From: Nitratireductor aestuarii
GTDB taxonomy: Bacteria; Pseudomonadota; Alphaproteobacteria; Rhizobiales; Rhizobiaceae
Direction: 5' to 3'
DNA length: 64,000 nt
Assembly (NCBI RefSeq): GCF_014641695.1
Contig: NZ_BMIF01000003.1
Location: 290,410-354,409 of the forward strand
The notes below the pieces were generated by a model, which was not told the DNA's origin, did no database searches, and saw only the letters and a list, made by a program, of their open reading frames with translations. Shown here one piece after another: positions 24,770 through 34,260 of this stretch (the stretch's first letter is position 1; every line of letters begins with the position of its first letter). The position numbers and the translations under genes were made by a program.

Positions 24770-27064
24770 ATGGATTTCCGCACCTTCCGCCGTGAGCGTC
24801 TGTCCCGCCCCATCTATGGATGGGCGAAGCGTCTGATGCCACCCATCTCCGAGACCGAGCGGGAGGCAATCGATGCGGGAACAGTCTGGTGGGACGGTGC
24901 ACTCTTCAGCGGCAATCCGGACTGGAACGAGCTGCTCGCAACCCCGCCCGCCCGCCTGACACCGGAAGAACAGGCCTTCATGGATGGCCCCGTTGCCCAG
25001 CTATGCCGCATGGTGGACGACTGGGAGCTGAACTGGCGCGACCGTGATCTTCCACCCGAAGTCTGGACCTTCCTCAAGGAGCAAAAATTCTTCGGCATGG
25101 TAATCCCCCGCCAGTACGGCGGGCTGGGCTTCTCCAATTTTGCTCATTCTGAGGTAGTGCGCACCGTCTCCTCGGCAAGCGTGGTGGCAGGTGTCACCGT
25201 CATGGTGCCCAACTCCCTTGGCCCCGGTGAGCTTCTGGTCCACTTCGGCACTGAGGACCAGAAAAACTATTGGCTGCCGCGCCTTGCGGAAGGCTCTGAA
25301 ATCCCATGCTTCGGCCTGACCTCGGAAGATGCGGGCTCTGACGCAGCCTCCATGACGGACACGGGCGTGGTCGGGTATGGCGAGTGGGAAGGCGAGGAGG
25401 TGCTGGGCATCCGTCTCAACTTCGCCAAGCGCTACATCACGCTTGGGCCCGTCGCGACCGTCATGGGCCTCGCCTTCAAGATGCTCGATCCGGAGAACCA
25501 TCTGGACAGGGGTGAGGATCTCGGTATCACCGTTGCGCTCATGCCGATGAACCTGCCGGGCATCAGCCACGGCAAGCGGCACGTGCCCCTGCAGGCCTTC
25601 TTCCAGAACGGGCCGATCTACGGCAAGGACGTCTTCGTTCCGCTCGGCCATATTCTCGGTGGCGAGGCACAGATCGGCAAGGGCTGGAAGATGTTGATGA
25701 CGGCGCTTGCAGCGGGCCGAAGCATCTCGCTGCCATCGCAGTCCGCCGCTTCGGCTGCCATGTGCGCGCGTGTGAGCGGCGCCTATGCCAGCGTGCGCCG
25801 TCAGTTCGGCGTTCCAATCGGCAGGTTCGAAGGCATCCAGGAGCTGCTCGCGGAGTTGGCCGGCAATGCCTATCTCGTCGATGCCGCGCGGCGTCTCACC
25901 CTGTCCGCGCTCGACCAGGGCCATCGCCCATCCGTGCTCTCGGCGATCATGAAGTATCACGCGACCGAGCGCATGCGGCAGTCGATGAACCACGCGATGG
26001 ATATCCATGGCGGCAAGGGCATCATCGAGGGCCCGCGCAACTATCTGGCGGCAGGCTACCGCTCCGTACCGATCGGCATCACGGTCGAGGGCGCGAATGT
26101 GCTGACGCGCAACCTGATGATCTTCGGCCAGGGCGCGATCCGTTCGCATCCGTTTATGCTGGAAGAGCTGCTAGCGCTTTCTGATCCTGACCAGGAGAAG
26201 GGCTTCGACAAGTTCGAGGAGACCTTCTGGGCCCATGTCGGCCATTCGGTGAAAAACGCGGGCAGGGCATTCCTGAGGGGCTGGAGTTTCGGGCTTCTCG
26301 CGCCTGCACCACGCCGGGCCGCGAACGCACGGCACTGGAAGATGCTGTCGCGCTATGCCTCAGCCTTTGCGCTCCTTGCGGATCTGTCGCTCCTGACGCT
26401 CGGCGGCGCGCTGAAGCGCCGGGAGATGCTCTCGGCCCGTCTGGGAGACATCCTGGCCGAGCTCTACCTGCTGGGCGCAGTTCTCAAGCGCTACGAGGAA
26501 GAGGGTGGGCTTGCCGAGGATCGGCCCATCGTTGAATACGTCATGCTCAAGGGCCAGTCGCGTTTGGCAACAGCTTTTGCCGGTGTGCTGGACAATCTTC
26601 CGGCGCGCTGGGCGGCCTGGGCAGTGCGCCTGATCGCTTTCCCGTTCGGTCTCCCGCGGAAGGCTCCGCGCGACCGCCTGACACAGCAGATAGCCGAAAT
26701 TCTGCTGCAACCCTCTGCGCAGCGCGAGCGTCTGACGCCGGGACTCAATCTCGGCGAGGGAAGGGAAGATCACCCTGTCCGGCACCTTGAGGAAGCTTTC
26801 GGTCTAGTCCACCAGGCTGCTGGTGTCTGGAAGCGGATGCGCGCATCCGGGGTCCGCGATCCGGAAGAGGCCTTCAGGCGCGGCATCATTTCACTGGCGC
26901 AGCAGGAACTTGTCACCCGGGCAGAAGCTGCGGTTGCGAGAGTGGTCGCGGTTGACGCATTCGATAGCGACGAGCTTCGTGCCCCCGATCGCGTCCCTGA
27001 GCCCATGAAGCTGCGCGCAGCCCCACAAACGAAATCGGCAGCCAATGATCAGGCTGCCGAGTAA
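24770..27064 (+). CDS. fadE: Acyl-CoA dehydrogenase, FadE type with DUF1974
   Basis: A 764-residue long-form acyl-CoA dehydrogenase that introduces the trans-2 double bond in the first step of beta-oxidation, using FAD. The N-terminal half has the dehydrogenase core (GLTSEDAGSD, the IHGGKGI segment near 420), and the C-terminal 270 residues are the DUF1974 extension typical of FadE. The ATG at 24770 follows GAGG with good spacing, while a GTG six codons upstream overlaps that ribosome site. It converges on the 3-hydroxyacyl-CoA dehydrogenase gene, with the two ETF genes beyond, giving FadE and its electron acceptor in one region. Confidence 0.93.
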   Translation: MDFRTFRRERLSRPIYGWAKRLMPPISETEREAIDAGTVWWDGALFSGNPDWNELLATPPARLTPEEQAFMDGPVAQLCRMVDDWELNWRDRDLPPEVWTFLKEQKFFGMVIPRQYGGLGFSNFAHSEVVRTVSSASVVAGVTVMVPNSLGPGELLVHFGTEDQKNYWLPRLAEGSEIPCFGLTSEDAGSDAASMTDTGVVGYGEWEGEEVLGIRLNFAKRYITLGPVATVMGLAFKMLDPENHLDRGEDLGITVALMPMNLPGISHGKRHVPLQAFFQNGPIYGKDVFVPLGHILGGEAQIGKGWKMLMTALAAGRSISLPSQSAASAAMCARVSGAYASVRRQFGVPIGRFEGIQELLAELAGNAYLVDAARRLTLSALDQGHRPSVLSAIMKYHATERMRQSMNHAMDIHGGKGIIEGPRNYLAAGYRSVPIGITVEGANVLTRNLMIFGQGAIRSHPFMLEELLALSDPDQEKGFDKFEETFWAHVGHSVKNAGRAFLRGWSFGLLAPAPRRAANARHWKMLSRYASAFALLADLSLLTLGGALKRREMLSARLGDILAELYLLGAVLKRYEEEGGLAEDRPIVEYVMLKGQSRLATAFAGVLDNLPARWAAWAVRLIAFPFGLPRKAPRDRLTQQIAEILLQPSAQRERLTPGLNLGEGREDHPVRHLEEAFGLVHQAAGVWKRMRASGVRDPEEAFRRGIISLAQQELVTRAEAAVARVVAVDAFDSDELRAPDRVPEPMKLRAAPQTKSAANDQAAE

Positions 27065-27079
27065 GGACCAATAGATGGA

Positions 27080-27961
27080 TCAGCGCGTCGGGACCGGCGG
27101 GTCTTCGCGGTAATCGTAGAAGCCACGGCCCGTCTTCCGGCCGAGCCATCCGGCTTCCACATACTTCACGAGGAGCGGGCAGGGGCGATACTTCGAATCG
27201 GCCAGACCCTCGTAAAGCACCTGCATAATCGACAGCACCGTATCGAGACCGATGAAATCGGCCAGCTGCAGCGGGCCCATCGGATGGTTTGCGCCAAGCT
27301 TCATGGCCGTATCGATCGCCTCGACCGAGCCCACACCCTCATAGAGCGTGTAGATCGCCTCGTTGATCATCGGCAGCAGAATGCGGTTGACGATGAAGGC
27401 CGGGAAGTCTTCGGCGACGGTCGTCGTCTTGTCGAGGCTCTGGACGAAGGCGCGCGCCGTCTCAAACGTCTCGTCTGCCGTGGCGATACCGCGGATCAGC
27501 TCCACCAGCTTCATCACCGGAACCGGGTTCATGAAGTGAATGCCGATGAAGCGTTCCGGCCGGTCGGTCTGCGAGGCAAGGCGCGTGATGGAAATGGACG
27601 AGGTGTTGGAGGCGATGATCGCTTCCGGATTGAGGATCGGACAAAGCTGCGCGAAGATCTTGCGTTTGACGCTCTCGTCTTCGGTCGCGGCCTCGATCAC
27701 GAGATCGGTATCGGCGAGCATCTCGATTGAGGTTGCGTGCTGGATGCGCCGAAGCGCTTCCATGCGCTTCTGTTCGTCAATCTTTCCGGTCGCAACCTGT
27801 CGTGCCAGATTGCCGCTCACTGTCGCGATGCTGGCCTCAAGCCGGTCCTGTGCCACATCATAAAGCTTCACGTCATAGCCAGCGACGGAAGCGACATGTG
27901 CGATGCCGCTGCCCATCTGGCCTGCGCCTATGATGCCAATCGACTTGATGGTTCCTGTCAT
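27080..27961 (-). CDS. hbd: 3-hydroxybutyryl-CoA dehydrogenase
   Basis: A 293-residue NAD-dependent enzyme oxidising 3-hydroxyacyl-CoA to 3-ketoacyl-CoA. The Rossmann motif GAGQMGSG is at residues 12-19, and the catalytic region includes GIHFMNPVPVMKLVE with its conserved His and NRILLPMINEAI. The ATG at 27961 has GGAG six bases upstream; the longer upstream frame (to 28051) would add about 30 residues before the Rossmann fold and is rejected. It is the last gene of the etfB-etfA-hbd run, an order common in rhizobia, and may serve butanoate or polyhydroxybutyrate metabolism. Confidence 0.93.
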   Translation of the reverse strand: MTGTIKSIGIIGAGQMGSGIAHVASVAGYDVKLYDVAQDRLEASIATVSGNLARQVATGKIDEQKRMEALRRIQHATSIEMLADTDLVIEAATEDESVKRKIFAQLCPILNPEAIIASNTSSISITRLASQTDRPERFIGIHFMNPVPVMKLVELIRGIATADETFETARAFVQSLDKTTTVAEDFPAFIVNRILLPMINEAIYTLYEGVGSVEAIDTAMKLGANHPMGPLQLADFIGLDTVLSIMQVLYEGLADSKYRPCPLLVKYVEAGWLGRKTGRGFYDYREDPPVPTR

Positions 27962-28066
27962 AACGTGCTCCACGGAAATTATCGCACATCGGCCTGCGGA
28001 TAAGCGAATAAGGGGCAGGGCAGTTTCCTGCCCCGCCCCTTCAATGTGCATGCGTTAGCGCGAATG

Positions 28067-28999
28067 TCAAAGCGCCTTTTCGAGCTCCGGCAGGATCTGG
28101 AAGAGGTCGCCGACGAGGCCGTAGTCGGCCACCTGGAAGATCGGGGCCTCCTCGTCCTTGTTGATGGCGACGATCACCTTGGAGTCCTTCATGCCGGCAA
28201 GGTGCTGGATCGCACCGGAGATGCCCGCGGCAATGTAGAGCTCCGGTGCAACCACCTTGCCCGTCTGGCCAACCTGCCAGTCGTTCGGCGCGTAGCCTGC
28301 GTCGACCGCAGCGCGCGATGCGCCAACGGCAGCACCGAGCTTGTCGGCCACCGGCAGGATCACCTCGTTGAACTTCTCAGCCGAGCCGAGTGCACGGCCG
28401 CCCGAGATGATGATGCGGGCACCAGTCAGCTCCGGACGGTCGCTCTTGGCAACCTGGTTCTCGACGAACGTCGAGACCGCCGGATCAGCCGCTGCCGAAA
28501 CGGTCTCGATCGAAGCCGAGCCGCCTTCCTTGGCAGCGGCCTGGAAGGAAGCCGTGCGAACGGTGATCACACGCTTGGCGTCGGTCGATTCCACCGTCTG
28601 GATCGCGTTGCCGGCATAGATCGGACGCTTGAAGGTGGTGGGGTTGACGACGTCGATGATGTCGGAGACCTGCATCACGTCGAGGAGAGCTGCGACGCGC
28701 GGCATGACGTTCTTGGCCGTCGAAGTGGAAGCGGCGATAAGCGTGTCGTAGTTGCCGGCCAGCGCCACAACGGTGGCAGCCAGCGGCTCCGCCAGCTGAG
28801 CGCCGAGGCTTGCGTCGTCGGCGACCAGCACCTTGCGCACGCCTGCGAGCTTCGAAGCTGCTTCAGCAACAGCACCAACGCCCTGGCCTGCGACCAGCAC
28901 GTCGATGTCGCCGCCGATCTTCTGGGCAGCCGAGAGAGCCTTGGCCGTCTGGTCCGACAGCGCCGCGTTGTCGTGTTCCGCGATCAGGAGAATTGCCAT
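28067..28999 (-). CDS. etfA: Electron transfer flavoprotein alpha subunit
   Basis: A 310-residue subunit that holds FAD and carries electrons from acyl-CoA dehydrogenases to ETF-ubiquinone oxidoreductase. The C-terminal FAD-binding region is clear, with [28 protein letters not shown] and [12 protein letters not shown], followed by [18 protein letters not shown]. The N-terminal part ([14 protein letters not shown]) matches the ETF fold. It lies 26 bases after etfB, so the two are co-transcribed, and 105 bases before hbd. Confidence 0.97.
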   Translation of the reverse strand: MAILLIAEHDNAALSDQTAKALSAAQKIGGDIDVLVAGQGVGAVAEAASKLAGVRKVLVADDASLGAQLAEPLAATVVALAGNYDTLIAASTSTAKNVMPRVAALLDVMQVSDIIDVVNPTTFKRPIYAGNAIQTVESTDAKRVITVRTASFQAAAKEGGSASIETVSAAADPAVSTFVENQVAKSDRPELTGARIIISGGRALGSAEKFNEVILPVADKLGAAVGASRAAVDAGYAPNDWQVGQTGKVVAPELYIAAGISGAIQHLAGMKDSKVIVAINKDEEAPIFQVADYGLVGDLFQILPELEKAL

Positions 29000-29025
29000 T
29001 TTGTTATTCCTTTCCTATCCGGAGC

Positions 29026-29775
29026 TTAGAGAACGCCAGCTTCGTTCTTGAGCTTGTCCACCAGTTCGGCAACCGAACCAACCTTGATGCCTGCCTTGCG
29101 GCCGGCCGGCTCTTCAGTCTTGAGAACCTTGAGGCGAGCCTTCACCTCGACGCCAAAATCGGCCGGAGCCTTCTCGTCGAGCGGCTTCTTCTTGGCCTTC
29201 ATGATGTTGGGGAGCGATGCGTAGCGCGGCTCGTTGAGGCGCAGGTCCGTCGTGACGATCGCCGGAAGCTTGACGTCGACCACCTGCAGGCCGCCATCGA
29301 CTTCGCGCGTCACCTTGGCCTGGCCTTCGCCGATCTCGAGCTTGGAAGCGAACGTGCCCTGCGCCCAGCCAAGCAGGGCTGCGAGCATCTGGCCGGTCTG
29401 GTTGGAGTCGTCGTCGATCGCCTGCTTGCCGAGGATGATGAGGCCCGGCTGTTCAGCGTCGGCGACACCCTTGAGGATCTTGGCGACGTCGAGCGGCTCG
29501 ACGGTCTCGTCGGTCTTGACCAGGATGGCGCGGTCGGCACCCATTGCGAGCGCCGTGCGGAGCGTCTCCTGGGCCTGCTGGACGCCGATGGAGACGACAA
29601 CGATCTCCGACACCTTGCCGGCTTCCTTCTGGCGGATTGCCTCTTCGACGGCGATCTCGTCGAACGGGTTCATCGCCATCTTGATGTTGGCAAGATCAAC
29701 GCCCGATCCGTCAGCCTTCACGCGAGGCTTAACATTCGCATCGATCACGCGCTTTACGGGGACAAGGACTTTCAA
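29026..29775 (-). CDS. etfB: Electron transfer flavoprotein beta subunit
   Basis: A 249-residue subunit, the usual family length when read from the TTG at 29775: the protein then begins (M)[11 protein letters not shown], the standard EtfB start, and GGAG lies eight bases upstream. An ATG nine codons earlier is in frame but would place residues before the conserved N-terminus and overlap the ribosome site. The AMP-binding region ([19 protein letters not shown] and DDDSNQTGQ) is intact. It is the first gene of the etfB-etfA pair. The TTG start may reduce translation slightly. Confidence 0.96.
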   Translation of the reverse strand: MKVLVPVKRVIDANVKPRVKADGSGVDLANIKMAMNPFDEIAVEEAIRQKEAGKVSEIVVVSIGVQQAQETLRTALAMGADRAILVKTDETVEPLDVAKILKGVADAEQPGLIILGKQAIDDDSNQTGQMLAALLGWAQGTFASKLEIGEGQAKVTREVDGGLQVVDVKLPAIVTTDLRLNEPRYASLPNIMKAKKKPLDEKAPADFGVEVKARLKVLKTEEPAGRKAGIKVGSVAELVDKLKNEAGVL

Positions 29776-29979
29776 CTGCAGAACTCCTCTAGTTGCATTC
29801 ATTCATGCCGAAGACCCGGCGCCCGCTCACGCAATGTGCTCTGGAGGGCATCTGAACATGCAAGAAACTTCGTTTCACGACATCCGCCGCGCGCGCGGAA
29901 ACTAATTGTCCGCGTTTCATGCGTCAATAGAACAGGCGCGAGACGCGCTGAGTGAAAAACAGTTATGCCCAATCCGCGG

Positions 29980-30693
29980 TTATTCCACCCGAGCGGGCTC
30001 CGGCGGCACCTCGATCTTCTCGAAAAGCGGCACGCCCGACCGGCGGAGCGGCACGACCAGGATGGCGCCCGCGATGATGCCGCCGACATGCGCGGCCCAC
30101 GAGATGTTGCCCCCCGTATCAAAGGCGATCATCAGGAACTGCGAGGCGATCCAGGTGACGAGCACAATATAGGCAGGCAGGCGCAGCGGAATACGCGCGA
30201 AGGCCAGCACCCAGAGCCGCACCCGCGGATGCAGCATCAGGTAGGCGGTGACAACACCTGCGACGGCTCCCGATGCGCCGATGAGGGGCATCTGTGAGTC
30301 AGGCGTCACCATGCCATGCATGACCGCTCCGGCGACGGTGCAGGCGAAGTAAAAGAGGATGTAGCGCAGATGTCCGAACGCATCCTCGACATTGTCGCCG
30401 AAGACCCAAAGGAAGAGCATGTTTCCGCCGAGATGGATCAGGTCTGCATGCACGAAAGCGTAGGTGATGTAGGTTGCCGGCAGCGGCACCATCTCAAGCT
30501 CGGGCGGCAGGATGGCGAGGTTATAGGCGACCGAGGGAATGTAGCCGAGGCCGTAGGCGGCCGCTTGGCTGAACTCCAAGCCGGAGACCGAGGTGAACAC
30601 ATAGACGACGATGTTGATCGCGATGATCGTCAGCGTCACATATTGGTGCTTGATGTAGCGAAGCCTGTTGGAATCGTAGAGCGGTATGAACAT
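29980..30693 (-). CDS. Rhomboid-family intramembrane serine protease
   Basis: A 237-residue membrane protein with six or seven hydrophobic segments. The catalytic dyad is intact: Ser141 in GASG (139-142) and His202 in SWAAHVGG; HADLIHLGGN at 82-91 gives the family His and Asn of the oxyanion site. Rhomboids cleave transmembrane segments of substrates inside the membrane. It lies between the cobalamin adenosyltransferase and etfB on the same strand. The substrate is unknown and the metabolic neighbours do not suggest one. Confidence 0.92.
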   Translation of the reverse strand: MFIPLYDSNRLRYIKHQYVTLTIIAINIVVYVFTSVSGLEFSQAAAYGLGYIPSVAYNLAILPPELEMVPLPATYITYAFVHADLIHLGGNMLFLWVFGDNVEDAFGHLRYILFYFACTVAGAVMHGMVTPDSQMPLIGASGAVAGVVTAYLMLHPRVRLWVLAFARIPLRLPAYIVLVTWIASQFLMIAFDTGGNISWAAHVGGIIAGAILVVPLRRSGVPLFEKIEVPPEPARVE

Positions 30694-30722
30694 GTGAACC
30701 CACAGGCTTCGGACACTTCAGG

Positions 30723-31301
30723 CTAGCGGTTTTGCCCCGGTACCCATAGCACATCGGTTGCGCCATTGTCATTGACAGTGCGTGATGCCACGAAGAGCAG
30801 GTCCGACAGCCGGTTGATGTACTGCAACGCGGCCTCGCCGACCTTCGATCCTTCTTCGTGGGCGAGGCGGACCATCGCCCGTTCAGCCCGTCGCGCCACC
30901 GTCCGCGCCAGATGCAGAGCGGCTGCGGCGGGCGAGCCGCCTGGCAGGATGAAGGACTTGAGCGGCTGCAGCTCTGCATTCAGCTGATCGATCTCCTTCT
31001 CCAGCCGCTCGACCTGCGCGGGAACGATGCGCAGAGCCTCGAAGGCGAGACCTTCGCTTTCCGGCGTGGCGAGATCAGCGCCAAGATCGAAAAGATCATT
31101 CTGGATGCGCGCGAGCATTGCATCGAGATCGCCATGCGTCTCGGCCACATGGATCCGCGCCATGCCGATGACGGCGCTCGTCTCGTCGACGGCGCCGATC
31201 GCCTCAAAGATGGCGTCGCTCTTGGCGCGCCGCTCACCCGTGACGAGCCCCGACGTGCCCTTGTCACCTGTCCGCGTATAGATCTTGTTGAGCTTGACCA
31301 T
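30723..31301 (-). CDS. Cob(I)yrinic acid a,c-diamide adenosyltransferase, PduO type
   Basis: A 192-residue PduO-type ATP:cob(I)alamin adenosyltransferase, which makes adenosylcobalamin. The N-terminal ATP-binding loop KIYTRTGDKGTSGL is intact, as are the helical segments with FILPGGSPAAAALHLARTVARRAER and the C-terminal NRLSDLLFVASR. Length is typical. It follows the twin-TM gene by nine bases and precedes the rhomboid gene by 29, so these form one minus-strand operon. The presence next to electron-transfer and acyl-CoA genes fits supply of cofactor to methylmalonyl-CoA mutase, but that enzyme is not in the window. Confidence 0.93.
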   Translation of the reverse strand: MVKLNKIYTRTGDKGTSGLVTGERRAKSDAIFEAIGAVDETSAVIGMARIHVAETHGDLDAMLARIQNDLFDLGADLATPESEGLAFEALRIVPAQVERLEKEIDQLNAELQPLKSFILPGGSPAAAALHLARTVARRAERAMVRLAHEEGSKVGEAALQYINRLSDLLFVASRTVNDNGATDVLWVPGQNR

Positions 31302-31310
31302 GGCCGCGCC

Positions 31311-31514
31311 TCACCCGTTGCCCTGGCTGTTCAGCCAGAGGAGTGCGACGGCAACGGCGATGGCAATGGCCTGAAACAGGACGCGATAGCGCATCAGGAC
31401 GTTCGACTTCTCGGGCGAACCGCCCCGCGCCATATTGAGAAGCCCGCGCAGGAGCACGAAAACGACTGCCGCCAGGAGCGCTATGAGCAGGATGTTGAGC
31501 ACGGTGGATGACAT
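31311..31514 (-). CDS. Twin transmembrane helix small protein
   Basis: A 67-residue protein with two hydrophobic helices (about residues 5-25 and 42-62) joined by a basic loop containing MARGGSPEKSNVLMRYRVLFQ. This matches the small twin-TM family often found just upstream of the PduO-type adenosyltransferase in Rhizobiales. The loop and spacing recall HIG1-type proteins of respiratory supercomplexes, but that link is speculative. Function is unknown. Confidence 0.85.
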   Translation of the reverse strand: MSSTVLNILLIALLAAVVFVLLRGLLNMARGGSPEKSNVLMRYRVLFQAIAIAVAVALLWLNSQGNG

Positions 31515-31544
31515 CTGGATGTCCTTTCAAAACGGCGAGTCGAA

Positions 31545-32378
31545 TCAATCCTGCCGGGACAGTATGCGATAGAGCAGAGAGGCAGGAAGTATCCGTTTGA
31601 GGCCAACGCCGAGTTTGGCCGGCAATGTGACCACATAGTGTGGCCGCGGTTTGGGGTGGTTGAGCGCGTGTTTGAGCACCTTGTAGACGGCCTCGGGTCC
31701 GAGCTTCAGGGCCGACTTTCGACCCCCGCCTTCCAGCCGTCGCAATTGCGCCTGATAGGCTTCCCTATGGGCTGACCCTTCGACATCAATGTGGCGGCGG
31801 AAAAAGGGAAGGCCGTTGGACGCGATCTTCGAGGTAACCGGCCCCGGCTCGATCAGGCTCACGTGAACGCCGGAACCTTGAAGCTCCAGTCGCATACAGA
31901 GCATGAGCCCTTCGACCGCGTGCTTGGAGGCCGCATAGGCACCGCGAAAACGCACCGGCATGAGGCCGAGGATCGATGAGGTGTGGACCAGCCGCCCATG
32001 GCCCTGTTTCCGCATGACGGGTACGATACGTCTCGTGAGATCGTGCCACCCGAAGAAATTTGCCTCGAACTGTTCGCGTAGCGCTTCCATCGGAAGATCC
32101 TCGACAGCGCCCGCCTGAGCATAAGCACCGTTATTGACGAGCGCATCAAGCCTGCCATTGCTGCGGGCGAGCACCGTCTCCACAAGTGCTGCAATCGACT
32201 CCGGTTCCCGATAGTCGAGATAGAAGGCCTCGATCCCGTCGTGGCGCAGCCGCTCCAGATCCTCAGGTTTTCTCGCCGTGGCAAACACCTGCCAGCCGTC
32301 CGCCTTCAGCGCGCGGGCGCAATGAGCCCCGATGCCGGACGATGCGCCTGTAATGAGGACGGTTCTTTGTGTATTCAT
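31545..32378 (-). CDS. SDR-family NAD(P)-dependent oxidoreductase
   Basis: A 277-residue classical short-chain dehydrogenase. The cofactor motif TGASSGIG is at residues 10-17, the NNGAYA segment is present, and the catalytic Ser and YAASK pair follow in TSSILG...YAASKHAVEG. The start at ATG 32378 has AGGA seven bases upstream; an open frame continues 28 codons further but adds residues before the first beta strand. Substrate is unknown; the C-terminal part (YVVTLPAKLG, RILPASLLYRIL) recalls oxidoreductases acting on steroid- or lipid-like molecules. It is divergent from the YihY gene. Confidence 0.88.
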   Translation of the reverse strand: MNTQRTVLITGASSGIGAHCARALKADGWQVFATARKPEDLERLRHDGIEAFYLDYREPESIAALVETVLARSNGRLDALVNNGAYAQAGAVEDLPMEALREQFEANFFGWHDLTRRIVPVMRKQGHGRLVHTSSILGLMPVRFRGAYAASKHAVEGLMLCMRLELQGSGVHVSLIEPGPVTSKIASNGLPFFRRHIDVEGSAHREAYQAQLRRLEGGGRKSALKLGPEAVYKVLKHALNHPKPRPHYVVTLPAKLGVGLKRILPASLLYRILSRQD

Positions 32379-32460
32379 GCCGAATCCTGGCGCTGGTGTC
32401 TTGTCAATCATAGCAATGGCTTCACATACAGGCTTAACGAAGGATCGGCCATTGGTGAGC

Positions 32461-33333
32461 ATGGAAGAAAAGACACAGGGCAGCGGCGCATTCTATGCGT
32501 TTCGCAAGGTTGCGGGCGACGCTTTCGGCCATTTCAACAATGACGACGGTTGGGCGATGGCCAGTCATCTGGCGATCAGCGCAATCATGGCCCTGTTTCC
32601 CTTCCTGATCTTCGCGACCGCCCTTGCGAGCTTCATGGGCGCCGACCGCTATGCGGAAACGGTGGTTGATCTCATCTTCCAGACCTGGCCGGACGTGGTG
32701 GCCAACCCCATCGCGCGGGAGGTTCACAACGTCCTTGGTGTTCGGCGCTCCGACGTGCTCACCATCGGTGTCCTGATCGCTGCCTTCTTCGCGTCCAATG
32801 GCGTAGAGGCCCTGCGCATGTCGTTGAACCGCGCCTATCGTATGAGTGAAAAGCGCTCGATGATCGCGCTCCGCGTCCAGAGCATAGGCTATGTGCTGGT
32901 GGCGACGCTCGGGTTCACGGCCGTGAGCCTGATGCTGGTCGTTGCTCCCGTCGCGGCTCGTGTTGCCGTCTCCTACCTCGACTGGCTGGAGCCCTGGATG
33001 GGGATGATCACGCTCTGGCGCTACGTGATCGCGGTGACGGTGCTCGTCCTGTCGCTGATCGTCGTGCACCTCTGGCTGCCTGCGGGCAAACGCACGGTGG
33101 GAGAGATCCTGCCGGGCCTTGTCTTCACCCTGGCCGGCTGGCTCGTGGGGTCAAGCGTGTTCGCCGCCTATCTCTCGCGCTTCTCAAGCTACGCCTCCAC
33201 CTATGCGGGCTTGGCCTCGATGATGATTGCGGTCGTCTTCCTCTACATCATTTCCGCGATCTTTATCCTCGGCGCGGAGATCAACGCCGCGATCATGCGT
33301 TACCGCGTGTCACGCTTGCGCCGGTCCGCCTGA
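32461..33333 (+). CDS. YihY/virulence factor BrkB-family inner-membrane protein
   Basis: A 290-residue polytopic membrane protein with about six hydrophobic segments. Family features are MASHLAISAIMALFPFLIF in the first helix, FFASNGVEALRMSLNRAY in the middle and YAGLASMMIAVVFLYIISAIFILGAEINA near the end. The family was once annotated as RNase BN, wrongly; its role is still unclear and may concern envelope lipid transport. I chose the ATG at 32461; the frame is open upstream but those residues have no family similarity. Its last 34 bases overlap the end of the convergent transporter gene. Confidence 0.88.
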   Translation: MEEKTQGSGAFYAFRKVAGDAFGHFNNDDGWAMASHLAISAIMALFPFLIFATALASFMGADRYAETVVDLIFQTWPDVVANPIAREVHNVLGVRRSDVLTIGVLIAAFFASNGVEALRMSLNRAYRMSEKRSMIALRVQSIGYVLVATLGFTAVSLMLVVAPVAARVAVSYLDWLEPWMGMITLWRYVIAVTVLVLSLIVVHLWLPAGKRTVGEILPGLVFTLAGWLVGSSVFAAYLSRFSSYASTYAGLASMMIAVVFLYIISAIFILGAEINAAIMRYRVSRLRRSA

Positions 33334-34190
33334 ACGGTCGCAAGCGCCACGCCAAGCGTGGTGACGGCCATGCCGACGAGTTGCACCGCGTTCAGCGTCT
33401 CGTTGAAGAGCAGCCAGGCCATGAGCGCCGTGACGGCTGGAACGAGATAGAACAGCGACGCCACGCGCGACACTTCACCTGCGCGGATCAGCACCATAAG
33501 CAGCAGCACGGCTGACACCGAAAGCACGATGACCAGCCAGGCCATCGCAAAGACCAGCTCGCCGGTGAGCACATATTCGCGGGTCTCGAACAGGAACGAG
33601 ATCGGCAGCGCGATGAAGAGCCCGCCAATATATTGCCAGATCGTTCCGGTGAGCAGGTCGGCATTGGCCACGAACTTCTTCTGCCAGACGGTGCCGAGGC
33701 TCATGCAGACGACGGCGGCAAGGCCGGCTGCGATGGTGGCAGGCGTGACGCCACCCGTCACATCGCCGAGCTTCGGCGAGATGACGATGGCGACGCCGGT
33801 AAAGCCGATGATGAGCCCCGTCCAAAGCCGCCGGTCCACGTTCTCTCCGGCGAACGCGCCCGCGATGAGGGCCGTGAGTAGCGGCTGCAGCCCGACGACA
33901 AGCCCCGCGAACCCTGCTGGCAGGCCATGCCGCACCGCCCAGAAGATGCCGCCGAGATAGACCCCGTGCATCAGCGCCCCTGCGATGGCTGCGTGAACGG
34001 CTGTCATTGGCGACAGGCGTTTCGCCTTGAAGAATGGTATCAGAACCATGAGCAGCGTAATGCTGAGCACGATGCGCACCGCGATGAAGGTGAACGGCTC
34101 CATCCACGGCATGGCGTAGCGCGCACCGATGAAGCCGGTCGCCCAGAGCACAACGAAGACGGCGGGGATGGTTCGGGTGAGGCTTAGCAT
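33300..34190 (-). CDS. DMT-superfamily transporter (EamA domain)
   Basis: A 296-residue membrane protein with ten hydrophobic helices in two EamA repeats (about 4-130 and 140-285), including WATGFIGARYAMPWMEPF and, in the second half, SLFYLVPAVTALMAWLLFNE, typical of metabolite exporters. Substrate is unknown. The ATG at 34190 starts the protein right before the first helix; a GTG at 34223 in the same frame would add 11 residues and cannot be excluded. It lies 37 bases downstream of gluQRS-side sequence and may be read from the same promoter region. Confidence 0.85.
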   Translation of the reverse strand: MLSLTRTIPAVFVVLWATGFIGARYAMPWMEPFTFIAVRIVLSITLLMVLIPFFKAKRLSPMTAVHAAIAGALMHGVYLGGIFWAVRHGLPAGFAGLVVGLQPLLTALIAGAFAGENVDRRLWTGLIIGFTGVAIVISPKLGDVTGGVTPATIAAGLAAVVCMSLGTVWQKKFVANADLLTGTIWQYIGGLFIALPISFLFETREYVLTGELVFAMAWLVIVLSVSAVLLLMVLIRAGEVSRVASLFYLVPAVTALMAWLLFNETLNAVQLVGMAVTTLGVALATVQADRRKRDTR

Positions 34191-34260
34191 GGAGGGTTCC
34201 GGTGAGAGGTTCGCAGATTTCACGCGATCGCTGCGAAAAGGAAAGTGGAATTTAGCGCGA